The notes: generated by a model from the letters alone, not told the origin. Shown: positions 54,322-63,165, numbered from the stretch's first letter. The stretch is 64,000 bases of DNA from Apilactobacillus timberlakei (GCF_002993965.1 NZ_POST01000001.1:73953-137952); one strand, 5' to 3'. Made by a program: numbers and translations.

Positions 54322-55134
54322 ATGAATAATCTTTATAATTTAGTTATTAATCGGACTAACAGTAATAGTTCTGAAAAATTCATCAATTTAATTCGGGAAG
54401 GTGCTATTTTACTAGTTGTGTTAGAAATATTAGGATATCGAATTCCGACATTTTTATCCACATCTATGAACACTTTTTTATTAAATATTTTCTATTTATT
54501 AACAGACTATAAAGTTCCTTTTCTTTTAGTTATTGTTTGGATTTGTTCAATTGTGATTTCAAAAGTTTCTACCAAACATCATTATTTTGAAAATCTACAT
54601 TATAATTTTTTACATCAAATTACCAAAGTTTATAAATTTTATTGGATTATCATCTTCATTATTTGTCTGTTAGCTACTAACCTACAAAGTATAATTGATT
54701 TTAGATTTTTATTAACGCTAACTAAAAATACTAATCTAATAACGCAATTTTTTCCAATCTTATTCAGGAACTTATTTTCTTTATTTTTATTAATTGCAAA
54801 TATATATTGGTGCTTAATGTACTTCTGTAAAACAGATAATATAATTTCAGAAAAACATCCCCGTGAAAGTCATTTAAATTCAAAGGAATACATTAATTTA
54901 GCAAAGCGTGAATTTACAATTAAAGATAAAAAAATATTTTTACAAATATTCGTTAAAAACAATGAATTAAAACCACTAGATGATATTAAAGAATACTTCC
55001 TAATTAAAAAAGTAACTAATTTAAAATTAAAAAGACATCATTCTAAGATTACAATCATTAGTCAATTTCCTTCTTATAGTGATGCTAAAGCTTTTATGAA
55101 TGATTATGCAGATGAACCTAAAAACTTCAAATAA
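54322..55134 (+). CDS. Hypothetical membrane protein, 270 aa
   Basis: Not recognised. Four membrane segments (about 28-48, 68-90, 112-132, 150-170), then a basic cytoplasmic C-terminus of about 90 residues (IKKVTNLKLKRHHSKITI). ATG 54322 has AGGAG 9 bases upstream; ATG at 54316 is too close to that site. Single gene, A/T-rich. Confidence 0.7.
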   Translation: MNNLYNLVINRTNSNSSEKFINLIREGAILLVVLEILGYRIPTFLSTSMNTFLLNIFYLLTDYKVPFLLVIVWICSIVISKVSTKHHYFENLHYNFLHQITKVYKFYWIIIFIICLLATNLQSIIDFRFLLTLTKNTNLITQFFPILFRNLFSLFLLIANIYWCLMYFCKTDNIISEKHPRESHLNSKEYINLAKREFTIKDKKIFLQIFVKNNELKPLDDIKEYFLIKKVTNLKLKRHHSKITIISQFPSYSDAKAFMNDYADEPKNFK

Positions 55135-55167
55135 AAAGGTGCACTTCTGAATGAAGTACACCTTTTT
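55133..55167. terminator. Bidirectional terminator
   Basis: Stem aaaaaggtgcacttc / gaagtacaccttttt (one wobble on the minus strand), between the membrane protein gene and the converging ABC-F gene. Confidence 0.82.
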
Positions 55168-55172
55168 ATTAT

Positions 55173-56753
55173 TTAATTACTTTGACCATTTGCTTTTTCA
55201 ATTTCATCTTTATCACGTAAACTAAGTTTTTCAACATCTAATACCTTATCAACTAAACCGTTATAAAAACTAGTTTCATGAGATACAATAATTGCATTAC
55301 CAGGAAAATTATTAATTGCTTGTTTTAATGATTCCTTAGTTTCATCATCCAAATGATTAGTAGGTTCATCCATAATTAAGAAATTACTTGGTGTAAATTC
55401 TAACATGGCTAATTTAACCTTAGTTTGTTCCCCACCAGATAATTCGCCAATTGGTTTCATTGCATTTGCAGCATCTAATCCACATTTAGCTAATTTAGTG
55501 CGAATTGGTTTTTGTTCTAATTTAGGGAACTTATTTTGAATAATTTGTAATGGAGTTTCTTTATCATTGGACCAGATTAAATCTTGACTAAAATAGCTAA
55601 CTTTAGCAGATGGTGAAAAGTCCGCTTTACCACCCATTGGTTTTAATAACCCTAAGATTGATTTAATTAAAGTTGATTTACCAACCCCATTAAATCCTTC
55701 AAAACCAACTTTTTCATCAGTATTAACTGAGAAGCTAACTGGTTTTAATAATGGTTTATCGTATCCAACTGATAGTTCATCAACCACTAAAGCATTTTGT
55801 GAGCCAGTGTCTTCATATGGAAAGTTGAATGAAGCATGAATATTAGTTGATGGTGGATCAACAACTTCCATATGCGATAGCATTTTTTCACGTGATTTAG
55901 CCATTGTTGATCTAGAACCAGCTTTATTTTTACGAATGAAAGCTTTAGCTTTTTCAATTTCAACTTGTTGTTTGTCATATTCTCTTTGTTGAACTTTTTC
56001 ACGTTCATCACGTTGACGCATGGCTGATTTAAAGTCACCACGATATTTAGTAATTTTACCAAAAGCAATATTTACGATACAGTTAGTAACTTTTTCCAGG
56101 AATTCATAATCATGAGAAATTACCATAACTGCACCATCAAAATTATTTAGATAATCTTCCAACCATGAAATGTGAGCAGTATCCAAATAATTGGTTGGTT
56201 CATCAAGTAAAATAACATCTGGATTTTCTAAAATTAATTTAGCTAAAATAATCTTAGAACGTTGTCCTCCTGACATATGAGCGATTTGTTGATCACGCTT
56301 AACATCATCTAAACCTAAACCAGTAATTACTTGTTCGATTTCAGTTTCAATATCATAGAAGTTATTAGCTTCTAGATTTTCTTGAATGCGACCTGCTTGT
56401 TCTAATAATTTATCATCAAAATTTTCAGCATACTTTTCATATAATTTTTGCATGTGATTTGATTGTTCATATAAATCTTTATAAGCAGTGTGTAAGAAAT
56501 CAATTAATGTCATACCATCTTCAATATCAGCATATTGGTCTAAGTATCCTACACTAACGTTGTTTTGCCATTTAATTGATCCAGATACTGGTAATTCGAC
56601 TCCAGTAATAATTTTAATAAGTGTACTTTTACCAACACCATTTTGCCCAACAATTCCCATATGTTCACCTTTGTTTAAGGTAAAACTTGCTTCATCATAT
56701 AGTTTCTTATCGGCAAAGCCCATACTTATATCTTTAACATCAAGTAAAGCCAA
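55173..56753 (-). CDS. ABC-F family ATPase (YbiT-like)
   Basis: A soluble twin-ATPase that acts on the ribosome rather than in transport. The 526-residue protein has Walker A GQNGVGKST and GFNGVGKST, signature MSGGQRSK and LSGGEQTK, Walker B LLDEPTNYLD and IMDEPTNHLD, and the linker of about 80 residues rich in K, E and Q (near 225-300). Translation factor or antibiotic-protection role not decidable. I start at TTG 56753 (GGGAG upstream), giving MALLDVKDIS. Confidence 0.9.
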   Translation of the reverse strand: MALLDVKDISMGFADKKLYDEASFTLNKGEHMGIVGQNGVGKSTLIKIITGVELPVSGSIKWQNNVSVGYLDQYADIEDGMTLIDFLHTAYKDLYEQSNHMQKLYEKYAENFDDKLLEQAGRIQENLEANNFYDIETEIEQVITGLGLDDVKRDQQIAHMSGGQRSKIILAKLILENPDVILLDEPTNYLDTAHISWLEDYLNNFDGAVMVISHDYEFLEKVTNCIVNIAFGKITKYRGDFKSAMRQRDEREKVQQREYDKQQVEIEKAKAFIRKNKAGSRSTMAKSREKMLSHMEVVDPPSTNIHASFNFPYEDTGSQNALVVDELSVGYDKPLLKPVSFSVNTDEKVGFEGFNGVGKSTLIKSILGLLKPMGGKADFSPSAKVSYFSQDLIWSNDKETPLQIIQNKFPKLEQKPIRTKLAKCGLDAANAMKPIGELSGGEQTKVKLAMLEFTPSNFLIMDEPTNHLDDETKESLKQAINNFPGNAIIVSHETSFYNGLVDKVLDVEKLSLRDKDEIEKANGQSN

Positions 56754-56903
56754 TATTTTCACTCCCAATCATTTTTCTAATCGTACTTATACATACTCTT
56801 AAAAGTACCACACTAAAAAACCTTTAGTCAATTTCATTTTAAGATAAACTTGTTTATAATATTATAGTTAGGTTTAATATTAATTTTAGAAAGGAACTTA
56901 AAA

Positions 56904-57287
56904 ATGAAAGTTAAAGATATTGATAATATCACTATTTTTGTGGATGATTTAGAAAAATGCATGCGTTTTTATCATGAAGTATTTGATTTACCTATCCTAA
57001 AATTTGACGATAAGCAATTGGAATTTCAATTAGGTAAACAAAAATTAATTTTCTTACCTATTATTTCTGATGAAAAAAACAACCCCAAAAATCCAACCGC
57101 TGGTTCAGGTAAATTTTGTATTATTACAAAAGATTCATTATCAGATATTACATCGCACCTGGCAAATTATGGTGTAGATATTATTGATGGTCCTAAAAAA
57201 GTACGTGGCGCTAATGGAGAAATGAATTCCATTTATGTTAATGATCCTGAAAATAATATCATTGAAATATGTGAATATAAAGATTAA
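56904..57287 (+). CDS. VOC family protein (glyoxalase/bleomycin-resistance-like)
   Basis: A 127-residue metal-binding VOC protein with two beta-alpha-beta-beta-beta modules: ITIFVDDLEKCMRFYHEVFDLP at the front (cut for length) and SIYVNDPENNIIEICEY at the end. Possible metal residues include Glu near 121. Function can be lactoylglutathione lyase-like, dioxygenase or resistance; not decidable. AAAGGA before the ATG. Single gene. Confidence 0.85.
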   Translation: MKVKDIDNITIFVDDLEKCMRFYHEVFDLPILKFDDKQLEFQLGKQKLIFLPIISDEKNNPKNPTAGSGKFCIITKDSLSDITSHLANYGVDIIDGPKKVRGANGEMNSIYVNDPENNIIEICEYKD

Positions 57288-57331
57288 TAATATTATATTT
57301 TTTTAATAGTTTTTATTATTAATTTAATTAT

Positions 57332-57360
57332 TTGTAAATGCTTGTAAATGCTATTATTAT
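57332..57360 (+). promoter_or_regulatory. Promoter of the APC permease gene
   Basis: TTGTAA (57332-57337) and TATTAT (57355-57360) with a 17-base spacer. The spacer holds a second copy of TTGTAAATGC (57342-57351). It starts a leader of about 90 bases with strong secondary structure. Confidence 0.65.
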
Positions 57361-57390
57361 AGTAAATGGGAGCTTAAAAGCTTATCATGC

Positions 57391-57445
57391 TGGTCTTTTA
57401 TCAGTTTACACTGATAATTATTTTTGATAATATACTTAAAGACCA
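57391..57445 (+). promoter_or_regulatory. Structured 5' leader of the APC permease gene
   Basis: An outer stem tggtcttt (57391-57398) / aaagacca (57438-57445) encloses an inner stem ttatcagt (57398-57405) / actgataa (57410-57417). The outer arm ends 5 bases before the AAAGGAG ribosome site. No known riboswitch motif is recognised. A role in translation control is only inference. Confidence 0.5.
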
Positions 57446-57458
57446 TGAAAGGAGTATT

Positions 57459-59084
57459 ATGAAAAAAAATAATAATTCAGGAAAGATAGGTTTATTTCAG
57501 ATTGTAATGTTGGGACTCAGTTCCATTATTGGTTCAGGTTGGTTATTCGGATCTTGGGAGGCTTCCAAGGTTGCTGGGCCAGCTGCTATTCTATCTTGGA
57601 TCGTTGGTGCCATCGTTATTGGTGCCATTGCATTCAACTATATTGAACTTGGTTCTATGTTCCCAGAAAGTGGTGGAATGAGTAAATATGCTCAATACAC
57701 CCACGGTTCTTTACTAGGATTTATAGCTGCTTGGGCTAACTGGGTATCATTGGTTACTTTGATTCCAATTGAAGCTGTTGCAGCTGTGCAATACATGGGT
57801 TCTTGGCCTTGGAAATGGGCACATTGGACACATGGTTTCTTGGTAAATGGTGAAATATCCAATACCGGTTTATTTGTCGTTTTTCTTTTCATATTAGTCT
57901 TTACATTATTAAACTATTGGTCTGTTAATTTATTAGCTCGATTCACTAGTTTTATTTCAATTTTCAAACTAGGAATTCCATTATTAACAATAATTATGTT
58001 ATTAATGTCTGGTTTCCATTCAGGAAACTTTGCTTCTCAAGGATTTATGCCTTATGGTAGTGCTGCTATTTTCTCAGCTACAACCGCTTCTGGTATTATT
58101 TTCTCATATAATGCATTTCAAGTTGTTATCAATATGGGTAAGGAAATTAAAAATCCTAAGAGAAATATTGCATTGGGAATTACAATTTCACTTGCAATTA
58201 GTATTGTAATTTATGTTCTATTACAATTCACATTTATCGGTACTATAGTACCTCAAGACTTAGCTAATGGTTGGCATGGAGTGGATTTCCAATCACCATT
58301 TGCTGACTTAGCTATCTTGTTAGGTATTCATTGGTTAGCCGTACTATTGTATTTTGATGCATTTGTATCACCATTTGGTACCGGAGTTTCCTTCGTTGCT
58401 CAAACTGGTCGTACATTAGCAGCTATGGTGCAAAATGAACATATGCCTAAGTTTATTGGTAAAATCAATAAACGTTGGGGTGTCCCAAGAATGGCTATGG
58501 TTGTTAACCTTGTTATTAGTGTATTATTAGTAGCAATATTCAGAAGTTGGGGTACACTTGCTAGTGTTATTTCTACTTCTACTTTAATTGCTTACTTAAC
58601 TGGTCCTGTTACTGTTACTGCACTAAGACAAATGGCACCAAACTTTAAACGTCCTATTCGTTTGAAGTTATTAAAAATTATGGCCCCGTTAGCCTTCGTA
58701 CTTGCAAGTTTAGCAACTTACTGGGCAATGTGGCCAACAACTGTTAAAGTAATTCTTGTTATCTTATTAGGTTTACCGTTCTACTTCTATTTCGAATGGA
58801 AGACTGGTTGGAAGAAAACTAGAAATCAATTTACTGGAAGTTTCTGGATGATTGGTTACTTAATTTTTATTTCAATTATTTCTTACATGGGATCAACACC
58901 ATTTGGTGGTCAAAACTGGATTCCATATCCATTAGACTTTGTCGTTATCATTATTTCATCACTCGTATTCTACAAATGGGGAATTTCAAGTGCTATGGTA
59001 ACTAAAGATCTTCACAATGCCAAAGAAGTAAATGATGAAATCAACTTAGAAGATTTCGAAGATGAAGACAACAAAGATAAATAA
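57459..59084 (+). CDS. Amino acid permease, APC superfamily
   Basis: A 541-residue transporter with about 12 to 13 membrane segments. It opens with LSSIIGSGWLFGSWEASKVAG (helix 1 unwound region, shortened) and has ELGSMFPESGGMSKYAQYTHG. The likely substrates are amino acids, but I cannot say which. ATG 57459 follows AAAGGAG; an in-frame earlier start would add residues from the leader. The C-terminus is acidic (DLEDFEDEDNKD-type). Single-gene unit ending in a terminator. Confidence 0.9.
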   Translation: MKKNNNSGKIGLFQIVMLGLSSIIGSGWLFGSWEASKVAGPAAILSWIVGAIVIGAIAFNYIELGSMFPESGGMSKYAQYTHGSLLGFIAAWANWVSLVTLIPIEAVAAVQYMGSWPWKWAHWTHGFLVNGEISNTGLFVVFLFILVFTLLNYWSVNLLARFTSFISIFKLGIPLLTIIMLLMSGFHSGNFASQGFMPYGSAAIFSATTASGIIFSYNAFQVVINMGKEIKNPKRNIALGITISLAISIVIYVLLQFTFIGTIVPQDLANGWHGVDFQSPFADLAILLGIHWLAVLLYFDAFVSPFGTGVSFVAQTGRTLAAMVQNEHMPKFIGKINKRWGVPRMAMVVNLVISVLLVAIFRSWGTLASVISTSTLIAYLTGPVTVTALRQMAPNFKRPIRLKLLKIMAPLAFVLASLATYWAMWPTTVKVILVILLGLPFYFYFEWKTGWKKTRNQFTGSFWMIGYLIFISIISYMGSTPFGGQNWIPYPLDFVVIIISSLVFYKWGISSAMVTKDLHNAKEVNDEINLEDFEDEDNKDK

Positions 59085-59104
59085 GACAAATAAAATAAAT
59101 CTGC

Positions 59105-59135
59105 AAAAGAGTAAGCTATAAGGCTTACTCTTTTT
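59105..59135 (+). terminator. Terminator of the APC permease gene
   Basis: Stem aaaagagtaagc (59105-59116) / gcttactctttt (59123-59134) with T run on the plus strand. Confidence 0.86.
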
Positions 59136-59142
59136 ATTATGC

Positions 59143-59171
59143 TTGACTTTTATAAGTCTTAATTTTAGAAT
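59143..59171 (+). promoter_or_regulatory. Promoter of the Trp leader/trpXYZ transcript
   Basis: TTGACT (59143-59148) and TAGAAT (59166-59171) with a 17-base spacer, directly after the preceding terminator and about 30 bases before the leader-peptide start. Confidence 0.78.
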
Positions 59172-59202
59172 TAATGTTAATAAATGAAAGGAGAAAGAAA
59201 CC

Positions 59203-59262
59203 ATGAGAAATATTTTACAAAATTTATTATTAGTTTCTACTTGGCAAAGCTGGTGTTATTAA
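59203..59262 (+). CDS. Tryptophan-rich leader peptide, 19 aa
   Basis: A short open frame MRNILQNLLLVSTWQSWCY with two Trp codons (59242-59244 and 59251-59253) followed by Cys and Tyr. A strong GAAAGGAGAAAGAA lies upstream at the right distance. It lies at the 5' end of a leader containing competing hairpins and an intrinsic terminator, and the downstream genes encode a TrpXYZ-type transporter. This is the standard layout of a leader-peptide attenuator that senses charged tRNA-Trp. Confidence 0.82.
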   Translation: MRNILQNLLLVSTWQSWCY

Positions 59263-59442
59263 ATCGCATTAATTTATACAGATGCGATTTAATTAGATGT
59301 CTATATAATTAAGCGCATCTGTACCGGCTTCTTTCTCACGAATAATAAAAAGCCTGTGCGGAATGAATTCAAAACACCACAGGTATTGCTAAACCTTTTA
59401 ATTAAGCGGATAACCTGTAGTGTTTGGGTTATCCGCTTTTTT
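59261..59442 (+). promoter_or_regulatory. Attenuator RNA upstream of trpXYZ
   Basis: Several pairings compete. Hairpin A: 59261-59269 / 59282-59290. Hairpin B: 59279-59286 / 59314-59321, exclusive with A. Stem C: cctgtg (59353-59358) / cacagg (59378-59383). Antiterminator: aacaccacaggt (59373-59384) / acctgtagtgtt (59413-59424), 11 of 12 pairs, exclusive with C and with the terminator. Terminator: aagcggataacc (59404-59415) / ggttatccgctt (59427-59438) then T run. There is no T-box sequence. Readthrough into trpXYZ is predicted when Trp is short. This accounts for the 403-base gap. Confidence 0.78.
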
Positions 59443-59487
59443 ATTGGAATAATTTATTAATAACATCAAATAAAGGAGTTTACATAA

Positions 59488-60483
59488 ATGAAACGTTTAT
59501 ATTCAGCAATTATATTACTATGCTTAATACTGGCATTTGGTTATTACAAAGAACAACAACCAATGAAAATTAGTCGAGATCATATTCCAGAAGTTGGGAT
59601 TCTTCAATTAACTGAACACCCTGCTTTAGATGCCATTCATCATGGAATTATTCAAGGATTAAAGGAGTCTGGTTTTCAACCTGGTAAGAATATAAAAATT
59701 GATTTTCAAAATGCCGAAAATGACCAAAGCAATTTAAAAACTATGAGCACTAAGTTTGCTAACGAAAATGTTGATTTATCCATTGGAATTGCTACTCCTT
59801 CAGCACAAGTTTTAGCAAATACTGTTAAAAATAGACCATTAGTTTTAGGTGCTATCACTGATCCTAAATCAGCTGGATTAGTTGATTCTAATCAAAAGCC
59901 TGGTAGAAATACCACTGGGGTATCTGACTTACCACCTATGAAGCAACAAATAGATTTAATCAAACAAATCATGCCTCATATGAAAACCCTTGGTATTATT
60001 TATACTTCTAGTGATGATTCAGCAACTAGTCAATATCAAAGATTTACTCAATTATGTAAACAAGAAGGAATTAGAGTTAAAGGATATTCTATTGCGAACA
60101 CTAATGATTTAAATCAAGTGGCCACACAAATGGTACAAAATGTGAATGCTGTTTATGTTCCAAACGATAATACTGTTGCTTCAGCCATTCAAACTTTAGT
60201 AGCCGTCGCAAATAAGCGTAACGTTCCAATCTTCCCTACTGCATCTAATGTTGTTAAGAATGGTGGTTTAGCAACATATGGACTAAATCAATTTAAATTA
60301 GGTGTTGAAACTGGAAAAGTTACTGCACAAATTTTAAAAGGTAAAAATGCTTCTAATATGCCTATTCAAACATTAAATCGTGGTGATTTAGCCATTAATC
60401 TAAACCAAGCTAAAAAGCTAGGTATAAATATTCCACAATCATTAATTCAAAAAGCTGAAAGACAAGGAGTGATCTACAAATGA
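59488..60483 (+). CDS. trpX: ABC transporter substrate-binding protein, TrpX-like
   Basis: A 331-residue secreted binding protein (PF04392-type). The N-terminal hydrophobic stretch (AIILLCLILAFGYY) has no lipobox Cys and may stay as an anchor. VGILQLTEHPALDAIHHGI and MKTLGIIYTSSD are family features. Substrate is inferred to be tryptophan from the leader peptide and from the TrpXYZ layout. First gene of a three-gene operon; AAAGGAG 8 bases before the ATG. Confidence 0.87.
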   Translation: MKRLYSAIILLCLILAFGYYKEQQPMKISRDHIPEVGILQLTEHPALDAIHHGIIQGLKESGFQPGKNIKIDFQNAENDQSNLKTMSTKFANENVDLSIGIATPSAQVLANTVKNRPLVLGAITDPKSAGLVDSNQKPGRNTTGVSDLPPMKQQIDLIKQIMPHMKTLGIIYTSSDDSATSQYQRFTQLCKQEGIRVKGYSIANTNDLNQVATQMVQNVNAVYVPNDNTVASAIQTLVAVANKRNVPIFPTASNVVKNGGLATYGLNQFKLGVETGKVTAQILKGKNASNMPIQTLNRGDLAINLNQAKKLGINIPQSLIQKAERQGVIYK

Positions 60484-61376
60484 GTTTAATAATTTCTGCA
60501 GTTGGGCAAGGTCTATTATGGGCAGTCATTGGTGTCGGCCTTTACTTAACATTTAGAATTTTAGACTTCCCTGATATGACTGTCGAAGGAACGTTTCCAA
60601 TGGGAGCAGCTACTGCTGTTACAGCTATTTCACATGGTGTTTCACCTATTATCGCAACGATTCTTGCCTTCTTAGTGGGTTGTATTGCTGGACTAGTAAC
60701 CGGCCTCTTATACACAAAAGCAAGAATTCCTGTACTATTAGCTGGTATTTTAGTAATGACTGCTTCTTATTCAATTGATTTAAGAATCATGGGTAAACCT
60801 AATCAATCATTACTTGGTATGCCTACATTATTAAGCGGTAAATTTTTCCAATCTTTACCACCATACTTTGATAGTGTTGCTCTAGGATTCATTGTCATTG
60901 TAATTGTTACAACGATTCTAGTTTACTTTTTACAAACAGACTTAGGACAAGCTTTTATCGCTACTGGTGATAATGAAAACATGGCCGAATCATTAGGTAT
61001 CAATACCGATAATATGAAGATCATGGGTGTAAGTGTTTCAAATGGTCTAATTGCACTAGGTGGTGCATTAGTAGCCCAAAATAATGGTTACTCAGATGTA
61101 AATATGGGAATTGGAATCATTGTAGTTGCCCTTGCATCGATTATCATTGGTGAAGTTATTTTTGGTGATTTAACCATGATTCAAAGATTAATTGCCGTCA
61201 CTATTGGTAGTATTATTTATCGTTTAGTCTTATTACTGGTTCTACAATTAGGCTTCAACGCTACCGATTTAAACTTAATTTCATCAATCTTATTAGCAAT
61301 TTTCATGGGATTACCAGCATTAGAAAGTAAATTCCATTTAAAACATGTCTTGAAACGGGGGTTAAAGAATGACTAA
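60480..61376 (+). CDS. trpY: ABC transporter permease, TrpY-like
   Basis: A 298-residue inner-membrane permease of the branched-chain-type fold with about eight to nine segments. It overlaps the end of trpX by 4 bases (ATGA), so translation is probably coupled. VGLYLTFRILDFPDMTVEG and GALVAQNNGYSDVNMGIG are conserved in this family. Works with the neighbouring binding protein and ATPase. Confidence 0.88.
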   Translation: MSLIISAVGQGLLWAVIGVGLYLTFRILDFPDMTVEGTFPMGAATAVTAISHGVSPIIATILAFLVGCIAGLVTGLLYTKARIPVLLAGILVMTASYSIDLRIMGKPNQSLLGMPTLLSGKFFQSLPPYFDSVALGFIVIVIVTTILVYFLQTDLGQAFIATGDNENMAESLGINTDNMKIMGVSVSNGLIALGGALVAQNNGYSDVNMGIGIIVVALASIIIGEVIFGDLTMIQRLIAVTIGSIIYRLVLLLVLQLGFNATDLNLISSILLAIFMGLPALESKFHLKHVLKRGLKND

Positions 61377-62139
61377 ACCAATCTTTCAATTAAAAAATAT
61401 TGTTAAAACTGTCAATGAAGATACACCAGAACAATTAAATATTTTAGATAATATCAATTTAGATATTTATCCAGGAGATTTTATTACCATTTTAGGTTCT
61501 AATGGAGCCGGTAAATCTACCCTTTTTAATACAATTGGTGGTAATTTAAAACCTAATTCTGGAAAAGTAATTTATAATGGTAAAGATATAACAAGGATGT
61601 CGGTTGTAAGAAGAACTGAATTTTTAAGTCGTGTTTTCCAAGATCCTAAATTAGGTACCGCTCCTCGAATGACCGTTGCTGAAAATTTATTATTAGCAGA
61701 AAAACGTGGTAAAAATCATTCATTAGTTCCTCGTAATCTTAAAAGTCAGATGCGTAAATTCAAAGAAATAACTGCTAAAATGAATAATAATTTAGACGAT
61801 CGACTAGAAACTGCAACTGGTAACCTATCTGGTGGTCAAAGACAAACTTTAAGTTTCTTAATGGCTACGATTAATAGACCTGGCATTTTATTATTAGATG
61901 AACATACGGCCGCATTAGATCCTAAAACTTCAGAACAATTAATGAATATTACTGATAATACTATTAATAAAGAAAAATTAACTTGTTTAATGATTACTCA
62001 CCATCTAGATGATGCTATCAAATATGGAAATCGTTTATTAGTTCTACATCAAGGTAAAATATCATATGATATTTCTGGAGAAGAAAAGAAAAATTTAACT
62101 AAAGAAAAATTATTAACCTTCTTTAATGATATTCAATAA
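61369..62139 (+). CDS. trpZ: ABC transporter ATP-binding protein, TrpZ-like
   Basis: A 256-residue ATPase: Walker A GSNGAGKSTLFNTIGG (near 44), signature NLSGGQRQTLSFL (near 152), Walker B ILLLDEHTAALDP. It overlaps the permease gene by 8 bases. Third and last gene of the transporter operon. Confidence 0.92.
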   Translation: MTKPIFQLKNIVKTVNEDTPEQLNILDNINLDIYPGDFITILGSNGAGKSTLFNTIGGNLKPNSGKVIYNGKDITRMSVVRRTEFLSRVFQDPKLGTAPRMTVAENLLLAEKRGKNHSLVPRNLKSQMRKFKEITAKMNNNLDDRLETATGNLSGGQRQTLSFLMATINRPGILLLDEHTAALDPKTSEQLMNITDNTINKEKLTCLMITHHLDDAIKYGNRLLVLHQGKISYDISGEEKKNLTKEKLLTFFNDIQ

Positions 62140-62180
62140 AAAATAGCTATATTGACTAATAAGTCAGTATAGCTATTTTT
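62138..62180. terminator. Bidirectional terminator
   Basis: A long stem (62139-62157 / 62162-62180) with one G-T pair between trpZ and the converging pseudogene. Confidence 0.87.
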
Positions 62181-62181
62181 A

Positions 62182-63009
62182 TTATTTATATAATTTGATT
62201 AATCCTTGGGTACCATCACTACCTAAATCAATCTGGTCAACCATTTTTTCATATAATTGTTTAGCCAATTTAGTAGCTGGTAAATCTATATGCATTTCAT
62301 TTGCACCTTATAAAGCAATTCGTAACTCCTTAAGAAAATGTTTTGCTGCAAAACCAGGCTTAAAATCATCATGTAATACACGAGGACCATAATTATCAAG
62401 ACTCCAGTTATCACCACTACCTTGGCCAACAATTTTAACTAATGATGATAAATCAAGAACTGCATGCTTACCATAATCAAGAATTTCAGTTAATCCTGTC
62501 ATGTTACCCGCAATCATGATTTGATTAGCCATTTTTGTATGTTGACCTTTGCCAGCAGAACCAAATATTTGAATATTACTACCCATAGAATTTAATACAG
62601 GTTTAACTTTATTAAAAATGTCTTGATCTCCACCAACCATAAAAGTTAAATTACCATTTTGAGCACCAACATCCCCTCCAGATACAGATGCATCTAATGC
62701 TTCAACATCAATTTTAGGTTTACTAGTAGTAGAATCAATTAAGATTTCACCTTTACTAGAGCCTGCTAATAATCCTTTATCGCCAAAATAAACTTGCTTA
62801 ACATCATTTGGAAATCCGACAATCGTAATTACAACATCAGACTTTTCAGCAACCGATTTAGGACTATCGTTCCATTTTGCACCATTGTTAATTACGGTAT
62901 CAGCATGAGCCTTAGTTCGATTAAAAACATTAACTTCATAATTATTTTTAAGTAGATTATTAATCATTCCAGTGCCCATAACAACAGTTCCTATAAAATA
63001 AATTTTCAT
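62182..63009 (-). pseudogene. NAD(P)-dependent 3-hydroxyisobutyrate-type dehydrogenase, decayed
   Basis: Homologous to the HIBADH/tartronate semialdehyde reductase family (MGTGMINNLLKNNYEVNVFN; GSAGKGQHTKMANQIM). A TAA stop (62308-62310) interrupts the frame after FLKELRIAL; the frame continues in register to 62182 with GANEMHIDLPATKLAKQLYE, so it is a single nonsense change of a probable Glu codon. Other damage: the dinucleotide-site GTG in FIGTGVMG is FIGTVVMG, about 12 to 18 residues are missing after TTSKPK, and several conserved Ala/Gly changed. Expression as a 233-residue protein cannot be excluded. Confidence 0.85.
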
Positions 63010-63165
63010 ACGATATGCCTTCTTTCTTTTTTCATAAGAAAATTATGATTTTAATATTTCGAATAATATGTTTAAATTTCAATAATTATACGAAGGTGGA
63101 TAAACTTTGTTATAATATAAAATGTTGTAATTTATTTTACTTGAAATGGAGTGGAATATTCATAT

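Noticed and set aside
57387-57458. Upstream extension of the APC permease start
   Set aside because: The added residues come from the hairpin leader and do not fit the family; AAAGGAG supports ATG 57459.
59203-59442. T-box in front of trpXYZ
   Set aside because: No TGGTACCGCG-type T-box sequence and no Stem I; a Trp leader peptide with competing hairpins is present instead.
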